This document shows positions 10,212 through 18,262 of a stretch of DNA of 64,000 nt, one piece after another. How positions within the stretch are numbered: the first letter of the stretch is position 1; the number at the start of each line of letters is the position of its first letter. Location: contig CAIOIC010000033.1 in the NCBI GenBank assembly GCA_903858275.1, forward strand, positions 67,994-131,993. The letters are read 5' to 3'. The translations under genes were made by a program, and so were the position numbers. Below the pieces are notes generated by a model that saw only the letters and a list, made by a program, of their open reading frames with translations, did no database searches and was not told the DNA's origin. This stretch comes from an uncultured Verrucomicrobia subdivision 3 bacterium. GTDB lineage: Bacteria > Verrucomicrobiota > Verrucomicrobiia > Limisphaerales > UBA11358.

Positions 10212-11087
10212 ATGGCCAGCACGCGCGACATACGCCGACGCATCAAGTCGGTCAAGAACACCGCCCAAATCACCAAGGCGATGCAGATGGTGGCCGCGGC
10301 CAAGATGCGCAAGGCGCAGCAGGCCGCGCTCGTCGGGCGGCCTTACGCGCAATTAATGAACGAAATCATGGCGAAGGCGGCGGAAGGCACGATTGGCTTC
10401 GACCATCCCCTCTTGCAATCGCGGCCGGCAGCCAAACGCGCGGTGGTGCTGGTGAGCTCGGATCGCGGCTTGTGCGGCGGCTTGAACAGCAATCTGTTCC
10501 GCGAAATTTCCAAGCTCGACAAGGACACGGTGTTCATCACCGCCGGCAAAAAAGCGGCACAATTCGTGGCGCGCACGAAGCGCACACTGGCAGCAGAATT
10601 CACCTACAAGGACACGCCGGAATTCATTGAGGCGCGGGCGATTTCAAAATTCGTCCAGCAGTTGTTCCTTAAGGGCGAGGTGGATGCCGTGGACATTTTA
10701 TTCCCGCGCTTTGTCAACACGCTGACGCAGCAGCCGGTGCTGGTGCCATTCCTGCCGATCGGCAAGGTTGCAGCCACGACCGCCGGCATCAATGCGCCGG
10801 CCCAGGAACTTTCCGCGCACAGCTCGACGGAGATTTTTGAATTCGAGCCGGACGAAGAAACCGTGCTGGGCCAGCTGTTGCCGCACAGTTTGAATTTCCA
10901 GATGCATCAGATTTTGCTAGAGACCAAGGCTAGCGAGCAGAGCGCGCGCATGGTGGCGATGAAGAACGCGACGGACAACGCCAAGCAGATCATCAAGGAC
11001 CTGACGCTGGAATACAACAAGCTGCGCCAGGCGAATATCACGAAAGAATTGTTGGAAATCACCACGGCCCAGATGGCCCTCGGTTGA
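10212..11087 (+). CDS. atpG: F-type ATP synthase subunit gamma
   Basis: The 291-residue rotor shaft. The N-terminal helix MASTRDIRRRIKSVKNTAQITKAM and the C-terminal helix (ARMVAMKNATDNAKQIIKDL ... ITKELLEI) form the antiparallel coiled coil that turns in the alpha3beta3 ring. SSDRGLCGGLN marks the Rossmann-like domain. The open frame reaches back to 10179 inside atpA, but the ATG at 10212 (4 bp after the atpA stop) starts exactly at the family N-terminus. Confidence 0.96.
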   Translation: MASTRDIRRRIKSVKNTAQITKAMQMVAAAKMRKAQQAALVGRPYAQLMNEIMAKAAEGTIGFDHPLLQSRPAAKRAVVLVSSDRGLCGGLNSNLFREISKLDKDTVFITAGKKAAQFVARTKRTLAAEFTYKDTPEFIEARAISKFVQQLFLKGEVDAVDILFPRFVNTLTQQPVLVPFLPIGKVAATTAGINAPAQELSAHSSTEIFEFEPDEETVLGQLLPHSLNFQMHQILLETKASEQSARMVAMKNATDNAKQIIKDLTLEYNKLRQANITKELLEITTAQMALG

Positions 11088-11097
11088 AAAACTGTAA

Positions 11098-12566
<1,469 letters not shown>

Positions 12567-12567
<1 letters not shown>

Positions 12568-12977
12568 TGGCCTCCACCCTCCAACTCGATATCGTCACGC
12601 CCGAGGCAAAAGCTTTCTCCGGCGTGGTGGAGATGGTCACGCTCGTCGGCGTGGAAGGCGAAATGGGCATCATGCCCGGGCATATGCCGGTGATGACACA
12701 GTTGGTCGCCAGTGAGTTGATCGTGCGCCAGAACAGCCAGAACATTTTCATCGCGGTGGGCGACGGATTTGTCCAGATCAACGGTGAAAAAGTTTCCATC
12801 CTGACCGACATGGCGATCAAAGCCGACGACATTGACGAAACCAAGGCGCTGGAAGCCCAGAAGTTGGCCGAGACCCGCCTCGCGCAAAAGTTAAGCGACG
12901 GGGAATCTGCCACCGTTCAAGCCGCGCTCGTCCATGCGACAACCCAGATTGCCGTCAAACGGCGGCACAAAAAATAA
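12567..12977 (+). CDS. atpC: F-type ATP synthase subunit epsilon
   Basis: A 136-residue rotor-foot subunit. The N-terminal beta sandwich (LQLDIVTPEAKAFSGVVEMVTL ... GEMGIMPGHMPVMTQL) binds gamma and the c-ring; the C-terminal helical part is the regulatory arm that can inhibit ATP hydrolysis. It overlaps atpD by one base (TAATG) and is the last gene of the operon. Confidence 0.95.
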
Positions 12978-12993
12978 TCACAATCTGAAAAGC

Positions 12994-13028
12994 AAACGGC
13001 GCGGAGAGCTTTCTCCGCGCCGTTTGTG
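12994..13028 (+). terminator. Rho-independent terminator of the atp operon
   Basis: A perfect 14-bp stem (12994-13007 with 13012-13025, AAACGGCGCGGAGA) closed by the tetraloop GCTT, 16 bp after the atpC stop. The 3' arm ends in TTT followed by GTGTTT. The 5' A residues also allow use from the opposite strand for the convergent DUF2934 gene. Confidence 0.9.
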
Positions 13029-13045
13029 TTTACAGACAATCCAAT

Positions 13046-13306
13046 TCAAGCCGCAAAGGATTGCGACGCCTTAAGCTGGCTTTCGGCCTGTAGCCAATGT
13101 TCCAGTTCCCGGCCTTGCGGACGCCCCTGCTCTTCCCAGATGGCGTGGGCACAGATGGAAATCCGTTCGGTCGTGATTTCAAACGCGGGCTTGGCCTCAC
13201 GAGCCTTGGCGGGTTGGGGCGTGGGGGTGGATTTTTTGGTGGATTTGGGTGCCACAGCAATGCGTTTACTGGTTGTGGCAGTGCTCTTCTTGGTCTTAGT
13301 TTTCAT
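13046..13306 (-). CDS. DUF2934 domain protein with basic N-terminal tail
   Basis: An 86-residue protein. The first 40 residues are Lys/Thr/Pro/Ala-rich (MKTKTKKSTATTSKR...), like a histone-type basic tail, and the rest is the DUF2934 core: ERISICAHAIWEEQGRPQGR and ELEHWLQAE. The function of DUF2934 is not known. The open frame extends to 13564, but the ATG at 13306 starts the basic tail and is the natural start. The 197 bp between it and the next gene (13307-13503) hold its presumed promoter and a terminator for the following minus-strand operon. Confidence 0.8.
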   Translation of the reverse strand: MKTKTKKSTATTSKRIAVAPKSTKKSTPTPQPAKAREAKPAFEITTERISICAHAIWEEQGRPQGRELEHWLQAESQLKASQSFAA

Positions 13307-13452
13307 AGTTGTGGTGTTGGTTTCATTGGCGGTTAGCCAGAAGCAGCAAGTTGGTTTGATGCTGCAGAATTCGGAAAAGCCTCCTAACACTGAAAACAAT
13401 AGGTAATCGGCCCTCATTTGTCGAGATTCCAAACTTGAACTGGTCCGGAGAA

Positions 13453-13483
13453 ACAAAAACGGCGTGGATTTCTCCACGCCGTT
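13453..13483 (-). terminator. Rho-independent terminator after the thrC-like/moaD/NIL operon
   Basis: An 11-bp perfect stem (13458-13468 with 13473-13483, AACGGCGTGGA) with a 4-base loop. Read on the minus strand it is followed by a T-rich tract (complement of ACAAAAAC). It lies 20 bp downstream of the NIL-protein stop. Confidence 0.85.
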
Positions 13484-13503
13484 CGCTTGTCCCCACAAAA
13501 TAT

Positions 13504-13788
13504 TTAGCCGGCAATCACACCGATTTCCACCGGCTCCACGTTCACTTTGTTTTTCTCCAGCCATTTGATGGCGCGGGCCACTTCGCTGCGCGGGCCGGCG
13601 AGTTCCAGGCAGACGATGCCGATTTCATCGGTCACGCTGGCCTGCCGGATGTTGGTGGTGACCTTGAACTTGTGGCCGACCTCCCAGATGAACGGCTGCT
13701 TGATGAGCTTGGGCGGATACATCAACCACAACCGCTGCTGCACCGGTGAGTTCGGTTTGGTGATGGAAACTTTTTTTTTGGTTGGCAT
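13504..13788 (-). CDS. Stand-alone NIL domain protein
   Basis: A 94-residue protein with the NIL fold: LWLMYPPKLIKQPFIWEV, then TDEIGIVCLELAGPRSEVARA and a final helix-strand. NIL domains sit at the C-terminus of the MetN methionine transporter ATPase, where they bind methionine, and in the NIL-ferredoxin proteins needed for homocysteine synthesis in methanogens. Here it is alone, the last gene of a riboswitch-controlled operon with a MoaD-like carrier and a threonine-synthase-like enzyme. A role in sulfur transfer or substrate sensing for homocysteine synthesis is inferred. Confidence 0.82.
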   Translation of the reverse strand: MPTKKKVSITKPNSPVQQRLWLMYPPKLIKQPFIWEVGHKFKVTTNIRQASVTDEIGIVCLELAGPRSEVARAIKWLEKNKVNVEPVEIGVIAG

Positions 13789-13839
13789 GGTACTTTTAAC
13801 GTACCGCAGGCGTCTCGCCGGCGAAAGTTTTCTTTGAAC

Positions 13840-13867
13840 GTAGCAGCAGGCGAATGCCTGCTGCTAC
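13840..13867. repeat. Perfect 12-bp hairpin inside the operon
   Basis: GTAGCAGCAGGC (13840-13851), loop GAAT, then the exact complement (13856-13867). It lies between moaD-like and NIL genes. It has no T tract, so it is more likely an mRNA-stabilising or repeat hairpin than a terminator. Confidence 0.7.
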
Positions 13868-13870
13868 ATT

Positions 13871-14146
13871 CTAGCCGCCGGCGATTGCCGGGATGATACT
13901 GATTTCATCGCCGTCTTTGAGCGGCGTTGCACGGTTTTGAAGGAAGCGGATGTCTTCTTCGTTCACATAGACATTCACGAAACGGCGGACTTCGCCTTTC
14001 TCGTCAATCAAGCGCTCGGCGATGCCGGGGAAGCGAGCCTGGAGTTCGTTGATGGCGTCGCCGATGTTGGCGGCGTTGATTTCGACCAGCTCCTCGTTGT
14101 TGGTCAACTTGCGGAGCGGCGTGGGGATGCGGACTTTCTTTGACAT
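13871..14146 (-). CDS. MoaD/ThiS-family sulfur carrier protein
   Basis: A 91-residue ubiquitin-fold protein ending in the diagnostic Gly-Gly (IIPAIAGG). In this family an E1-like enzyme adenylates the C-terminal glycine and it then becomes a thiocarboxylate that donates sulfide. The core pattern (IPTPLRKLTNN ... ALQARFPGI-like helix ... NEEDIRFL ... LKDGDEISIIPA) matches CysO/MoaD-type carriers. It lies 5 bp after the threonine-synthase-like gene, in the same riboswitch operon. Known relatives feed cysteine (CysO with CysM) or homocysteine (the Wolinella carrier). The genes for its E1 enzyme and protease are not in the window. Confidence 0.9.
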   Translation of the reverse strand: MSKKVRIPTPLRKLTNNEELVEINAANIGDAINELQARFPGIAERLIDEKGEVRRFVNVYVNEEDIRFLQNRATPLKDGDEISIIPAIAGG

Positions 14147-14151
14147 AAATT

Positions 14152-15411
14152 TTATGCGTTAACTTTTTCCTCATGCGCCAGCAGCGCCTCGAACTCGCGC
14201 AGGCTCGGCTTGATCTCTTTCGCCTTGCCACAGTAGCCGTTAACGGCATCCAGAGTCTTGAGGCCGTTGCCGGTGACGCAGATGACGGCAGAAGAGTCCT
14301 TCGGAATCTTGCCGGACGCAATGAGTTTCTTGGCCACGCCCACGGTCACGCCGCCGGCGGTCTCGGCAAAAATGCCTTCGGTTTCGGCCAGCAGCTTGAT
14401 CGCGTCGCGGATTTCGTCGTCGGTCACGTCGTCGGCCGCGGCGTTGGTCTCGCGCATCACTTTGAGCGCATAGAACCCGTCGGCCGGCGTGCCGATGGCG
14501 AGCGATTTCGCAATCGTATCGGGCTTCACCGGCTTGAAGAAATCGAGTCCGGCCTTTTGCGCGACGGAAATCGGCGAGCACCCGGTGGCCTGCGCGCCGT
14601 GGATGTGCGTGTTGTGCTGGGCAACGAGGCCAAGCTTCGTGAATTCCTGATAACCTTTGTGTATCTTGGTCAGCAGGGAGCCGGACGCCATCGGGACAAT
14701 GGTGTGATCCGGCAAGCGCCAGCCGAGTTGTTCAGCGATCTCATACGCCATGCTCTTGGAGCCTTCGGCGTAATACGGACGCATATTGACGTTCACAAAC
14801 GCCCAGCCGAACTTGCCGGCAATCTCAGCGCAGAGGCGGTTCACTTCGTCGTAGTGGCCTTTGATGCCGATGACGTTGGAACCGTAAATGAGTGAGTTGA
14901 GAATCTTGCCCTGCTCCAGATCGGACGGAATGAAGACGTAAGATTTCAGTCCCGCGCTCGCGGCATTGGCGGCGACGGAGTTGGCGAGGTTGCCGGTGGA
15001 GGCGCAGGCGACGGTTTCAAAGCCAAGTTCCTTGGCGCGGCTCAACGCCACGCTGACAACACGGTCTTTGAACGAAAGTGTCGGATAATTGACGGCGTCG
15101 TTCTTGACGTAAAGTTCGCGGATGCCGAGGGCTTTCGCGAGGCGGTCGGCCTTGACGAGCGGCGTATAGCCGACGAGCGGTCCGACGGTCGGTTCGCCCG
15201 CGATGGGCAGCAGTTCGCGGTAGCGCCACATGGTTTTCGGGCGGGCTTCAATGGCCGCGCGCGTCAGCGATTTCTTGATGCGGTCGTAATCATAGGCGAC
15301 TTCGAGCGGGCCGAAGTCGAATTCGCAGACGTGCGTGGCCTCGAGCGGGTATTCGCGTCCGCATTCGCGGCACTTGAGCGCCTTCATGAAACCTTGATGC
15401 TTGTCAGTCAT
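14152..15411 (-). CDS. Threonine-synthase-like PLP enzyme under SAM-riboswitch control
   Basis: A 419-residue fold-type II PLP enzyme. A zinc-ribbon-like N-terminus (Cys14, Cys17 and Cys29, with FDFGPLEV) precedes the catalytic domain. The PLP lysine is Lys115 in YPTLSFKDR, and CASTGNLANSVAANAA is the phosphate-binding helix region. By homology it would convert O-phosphohomoserine to threonine. The context argues otherwise: its leader is a SAM-I riboswitch, and it is co-transcribed with a MoaD-like sulfur carrier and a NIL protein. I infer a beta/gamma-replacement reaction that uses a protein thiocarboxylate to make homocysteine (or cysteine). Plain threonine synthase remains the default alternative. 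Confidence 0.85.
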   Translation of the reverse strand: MTDKHQGFMKALKCRECGREYPLEATHVCEFDFGPLEVAYDYDRIKKSLTRAAIEARPKTMWRYRELLPIAGEPTVGPLVGYTPLVKADRLAKALGIRELYVKNDAVNYPTLSFKDRVVSVALSRAKELGFETVACASTGNLANSVAANAASAGLKSYVFIPSDLEQGKILNSLIYGSNVIGIKGHYDEVNRLCAEIAGKFGWAFVNVNMRPYYAEGSKSMAYEIAEQLGWRLPDHTIVPMASGSLLTKIHKGYQEFTKLGLVAQHNTHIHGAQATGCSPISVAQKAGLDFFKPVKPDTIAKSLAIGTPADGFYALKVMRETNAAADDVTDDEIRDAIKLLAETEGIFAETAGGVTVGVAKKLIASGKIPKDSSAVICVTGNGLKTLDAVNGYCGKAKEIKPSLREFEALLAHEEKVNA

Positions 15412-15426
15412 AATAAAATTTATTTT

Positions 15427-15506
15427 GCCACAGAGGCACAGAGCGCACAGAGATGCTTGCGCACGGCCACCATTTATTTTCTCTGTGACCTCGGTGACTC
15501 TGTGGC
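15427..15506. repeat. Imperfect inverted repeat, cacagag type
   Basis: The left arm at 15427-15452 (GCCACAGAGGCACAGAG then CGCACAGAG) is complementary to 15481-15506 (CTCTGTGACCTCGG then TGACTCTGTGGC) with a few mismatches, around a 28-base spacer. It lies in the untranslated leader between the riboswitch terminator and the thrC-like start codon. It belongs to the purine-rich palindrome family noted elsewhere in the window. Confidence 0.65.
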
Positions 15507-15523
15507 GATTCGGTTCTTAAAAC

Positions 15524-15554
15524 AAAAAAGCCCCGGCTCACAAGGAGAAGGGGC
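15524..15554 (-). terminator. Riboswitch-controlled intrinsic terminator
   Basis: On the minus strand GCCCC ... GGGGC (15554-15550 with 15534-15530) encloses an inner CTC/GAG pairing, followed by six U (15529-15524). The segment CUUCUC in its 5' half can instead pair with GAGAAG at 15578-15573, which is part of the 3' strand of the riboswitch P1 region. This is the expected mutually exclusive antiterminator. Confidence 0.85.
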
Positions 15555-15574
15555 GACAAAACGGTTGTGCTCTT

Positions 15575-15690
15575 CTCATTTTTCCCAAGCTAATGATGCT
15601 TGAGCTGGAATTGGCACCTGTCATTGGAACTTAAATCCAATCGGTTGCCGTGGTGTCAACGGGCCAGTCCCTCAACCACTCTTTATGAGT
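15575..15690 (-). promoter_or_regulatory. SAM-I (S-box) riboswitch
   Basis: Read on the minus strand, every conserved block of a SAM-I aptamer is present. P1 is CTCAT paired with ATGAG (15689-15685 and 15579-15575). It is followed by AAGAGTGGTTGAGGGACTGG, then CCC, the P2/kink-turn region, ACCACGGCAACC, the P3 arms ATTGG/CCAAT, and GGTGCCAATTCC. P4 is CTCAAGC/GCTTGGG. A terminator and alternative antiterminator follow at 15524-15554. High SAM should therefore end transcription before the thrC-like/moaD/NIL operon. This class regulates methionine, cysteine and SAM genes. Confidence 0.95.
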
Positions 15691-15713
15691 CCGTCAAATC
15701 AACGGATGAGAAT

Positions 15714-15742
15714 ATGATGTTTCTTATTAGCCGGAGTGTCAA
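15714..15742 (-). promoter_or_regulatory. Candidate promoter of the riboswitch operon
   Basis: On the minus strand a perfect -35 hexamer TTGACA (15742-15737) is followed after 17 bases by CATCAT (15719-15714), a 4/6 match to the -10 box. Transcription would start a few bases upstream of the aptamer. It overlaps the 5' limit of the divergent CaCA-like reading frame. Confidence 0.45.
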
Positions 15743-16875
15743 ACGGTTTTTGCCTTTGGCCGGGGTGTCGCCGGCAGGTTTGTGTCGCGCTGGATTTTAT
15801 TTTGCTTAAAATCCGCTGCGTGTTGAAGCCCTTCATCCATTGGATCGAAGCCCAGGGAAGCTGGGCGCCGTGGCTGTTTCTGGCGCTGTTTCTGGTGGCG
15901 TCGTTCCTCATGATTTGGCGGCTGGAGGCGATGAGCGCGGGCGGCTTTGAAGGCACGGTACTGGGCACGCTGGTGATGCCTTACTGCTCCGGCATGGGCA
16001 ACCTGATCTTCGCTTTCATACTCGGCCAAAACGGCGGCAACGGCGCGGACGTGATGATCAATTCCCTCGTCAACAACGTCACCAACATGACGCTGGTGCT
16101 CGGCCTGCCCGCGATCCTCTGGGGCCTGCACGTGTCGCCGCAAAAAAAATCCGGCGCTAATAAAAAGAAAAGAAGCGAGGTCAAAGCGGAAGCCAAAGTC
16201 GAGGCCAAGACCGGCGGCCGGGGCGGCAAGGAACACGAATTGAACCGGCTCTCGCTGCTGCTCACGCTGACGGCGGTTTTATTTTTCACCAGCGCGGTCT
16301 GGGCGCTGGGACGCAAAGGCCGGCTGGATTTCAACGACGGACTCGTCTTGGTCGGCCTGTTTCTTTTCTGGCAATGCTTCCACGTCTTTGAAGTGCTGAA
16401 GGCCAACGTGCGGCAGGGCAAATCCACTTTCAACCTGATGCTGCCGGTGAATCTCGCGCTCCTGGCGATTGGCGCGTATGCCATTTACCTCAGCACCAAC
16501 TGGCTGGTGGAATGGCTGACGCACATCAAGACCGGCTTCGTCAGCGCGAAACATCTTGGCTGGCTGAGCGGCTGGCTGATGGTGCTGCCGAACGCAGTGC
16601 TGGCGTGCTATTATAGCTGGCGCAAACAGCCGGAAATCGTTTACGCCTCGCAGATCGGCGACGCGCATGTCTCGATTCCGCTGTGCCTCGGCATCTACGC
16701 GCTGTATCACACCATGTTGATGCCAGCCTTTTTTCAAACGGGAATGTTCATCCTGCTGGGCGCGACGGTGACCCACATGCTGTTCGTGCTGTTTTTCGGC
16801 CAACTGCCGCGCATTGCCGGCCTCGCGCTGGTCGGAGCCTATGGCTATTTCCTGTGGAAGGGACTGCTCGGATAA
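15736..16875 (+). CDS. CaCA-superfamily-like membrane protein (divergent)
   Basis: Up to 379 residues with about ten hydrophobic segments and a basic cytoplasmic loop of about 50 residues (about 135-185, Lys/Ala/Glu-rich). Two segments resemble the alpha repeats of Ca2+/cation exchangers: GTLVMPYCSGMGNLIFAFI ... NSLVNNVTNMTLVLG, and later GWLMVLPNAVLACYYSW ... IGDAHVSIPLCLG. The acidic residues of the usual GTSLPE motifs are absent, so the transported ion cannot be assumed. The start is unclear: GTG at 15736 is the limit, and TTG at 15802 or GTG at 15820 are alternatives that would avoid the opposing promoter. Confidence 0.6.
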   Translation: MSNGFCLWPGCRRQVCVALDFILLKIRCVLKPFIHWIEAQGSWAPWLFLALFLVASFLMIWRLEAMSAGGFEGTVLGTLVMPYCSGMGNLIFAFILGQNGGNGADVMINSLVNNVTNMTLVLGLPAILWGLHVSPQKKSGANKKKRSEVKAEAKVEAKTGGRGGKEHELNRLSLLLTLTAVLFFTSAVWALGRKGRLDFNDGLVLVGLFLFWQCFHVFEVLKANVRQGKSTFNLMLPVNLALLAIGAYAIYLSTNWLVEWLTHIKTGFVSAKHLGWLSGWLMVLPNAVLACYYSWRKQPEIVYASQIGDAHVSIPLCLGIYALYHTMLMPAFFQTGMFILLGATVTHMLFVLFFGQLPRIAGLALVGAYGYFLWKGLLG

Positions 16876-16881
16876 GGCGGG

Positions 16882-17304
16882 TCAAGCGACCCGCAACGGA
16901 TTGGCCCGCACTTTTTCCGACAGATCCACAAACGGCACCTGCGCGCCGAGCCAGCGCGGGTTTTTGGCGAGGTGATCCATGGATTCGCGGGTGTTGTTGC
17001 AGATGAGATAAATCCCCTGCCCCACCACCAGAAACGCCTCGATGCTCGTGCCGACACCGTGACGGGAAAATTCAAAATCGCCCGCGCCATGATTGCCGCC
17101 CAGCAGGTCGGCGCGCAGCGCCCCGAGGTCTTTCACGAAGTTGGCGAGAAATTCATCATTCCGTGGCCCGGTGTAGAACAGCACCCGCGCCTTGTTTTCG
17201 GCGAGCGACACCACCGCCCACTCGTCGAACACCACGCTGCCGTAGCGCGAATTCATCTCTTCCGCGCAGTTGTAAATCTGTTCGCCAGTCTCGTCGAGCG
17301 TCAT
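16882..17304 (-). CDS. Conserved hypothetical protein
   Basis: A 140-residue soluble protein that I do not recognise. It is mixed alpha/beta, with IYNCAEEMNSRYGSVVFDEWAVVSL, then RVLFYTGPRNDEFLANFVKDL, and a C-terminal half with EAFLVVGQGIYLICNNT. The frame can be extended to a TTG at 17358; the ATG at 17304 is preferred. Its 3' end is 6 bp from the convergent CaCA-like gene. No motif supports a catalytic role. Confidence 0.6.
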   Translation of the reverse strand: MTLDETGEQIYNCAEEMNSRYGSVVFDEWAVVSLAENKARVLFYTGPRNDEFLANFVKDLGALRADLLGGNHGAGDFEFSRHGVGTSIEAFLVVGQGIYLICNNTRESMDHLAKNPRWLGAQVPFVDLSEKVRANPLRVA

Positions 17305-17415
17305 GTCGTGAGCAGAGCAAATCGGCCGCCGCCGCTCAAGGCAATTCGCGTCCTCCAAAATTCACAATTTTCGGTTTTTCCCCGCCGCCGGTTCGCCTAC
17401 ACTCTCCAGACTTTA

Positions 17416-18204
17416 ATGCAACCAACTGGTGCTAAAATTCTCAACTGGCTGATTTGGGCGGCGCTGGCCCTGATCGTGGTTGCCGCCGTCAGGGAATTGT
17501 TCCGGCCCGGACAGGCCGACACACTGGATGCCTTGATCATCCTGCTGGCCACCATCGCCAGCGTGGCCACGGTCACCCGGCAATTGCCGCTCCAAAACGT
17601 CCTGTTCGCCGCCGCCATCACCGCGCTCATCGGCGGTGCCGCCCACGGCCTGAGCGCCCAAACCGGCATCCCGTTCGGCCCGCTGACCTTTGGCGAAACG
17701 GCCGGACCAATCTATTTCAATTACGTTCCGTGGACCGTGCCGCTGCTGTGGATCATCGCCATCTTCAACTCGCGCGGCGTGGCCCGACTGATCTTGCGGC
17801 CATGGCGACGGGTCAAGAATTACGGCTACCTCCTGATCGCCATCACCGCCCTGCTGGCGCTGGCGTTCGACCTCGCGCTGGAACCTTTCGCAGCGCACGT
17901 CAAACATCTCTGGCTCTGGCAGCCGACCAAGCTTTCCATCACCTGGCACGGCACGTCACCCATGGTATTTCTCGGCTGGATGGCGGTGTCCCTGCTCATC
18001 ATGGTCTTCATCACACCCTCGCTCATCCGCAAACAACCCGGAGTCCAGCCCCCGCCCGACTACACGCCAGCCGCATTGTGGTTCGGGGCGATCATCCTGT
18101 TTGCCTGCAGCGCCGGTTGCGCCGGTTTGTGGTCGGCGGTGGTGGTGGATGGGGTGCTTGCCAGCGTGGTCGCCGTCTTCAGTTGGCGCGGCGCGCGGTG
18201 GTGA
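17416..18204 (+). CDS. Integral membrane protein resembling CruF/DUF422 carotenoid proteins
   Basis: A 262-residue protein with about seven to eight hydrophobic helices. The middle part (FGETAGPIYFNYVPWTVPLLW, later DLALEPFAAHVKHLWLWQ, then the GW-containing helix) follows the spacing of the DUF422/CruF family, which includes carotenoid hydratases. No other carotenoid gene lies nearby, so a pathway role is only a suggestion. The long open frame begins at 16972, but the ATG at 17416 after TTTA gives a clean membrane-protein start. Confidence 0.55.
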   Translation: MQPTGAKILNWLIWAALALIVVAAVRELFRPGQADTLDALIILLATIASVATVTRQLPLQNVLFAAAITALIGGAAHGLSAQTGIPFGPLTFGETAGPIYFNYVPWTVPLLWIIAIFNSRGVARLILRPWRRVKNYGYLLIAITALLALAFDLALEPFAAHVKHLWLWQPTKLSITWHGTSPMVFLGWMAVSLLIMVFITPSLIRKQPGVQPPPDYTPAALWFGAIILFACSAGCAGLWSAVVVDGVLASVVAVFSWRGARW

Positions 18205-18262
18205 AACTGGCGGCTGGCTCCGGGCGGGTGGGTGAAGTTGTATTGGCCGCAGTTGCGAACCT

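Noticed and set aside
13840-13867. Terminator between the moaD-like and NIL genes
   Set aside because: The perfect hairpin has no T tract on either side and lies within a closely spaced operon.
16972-17415. Long N-terminal extension of the CruF-like protein
   Set aside because: It is antisense to the hypothetical protein at 16882-17304, and the ATG at 17416 begins the membrane domain.
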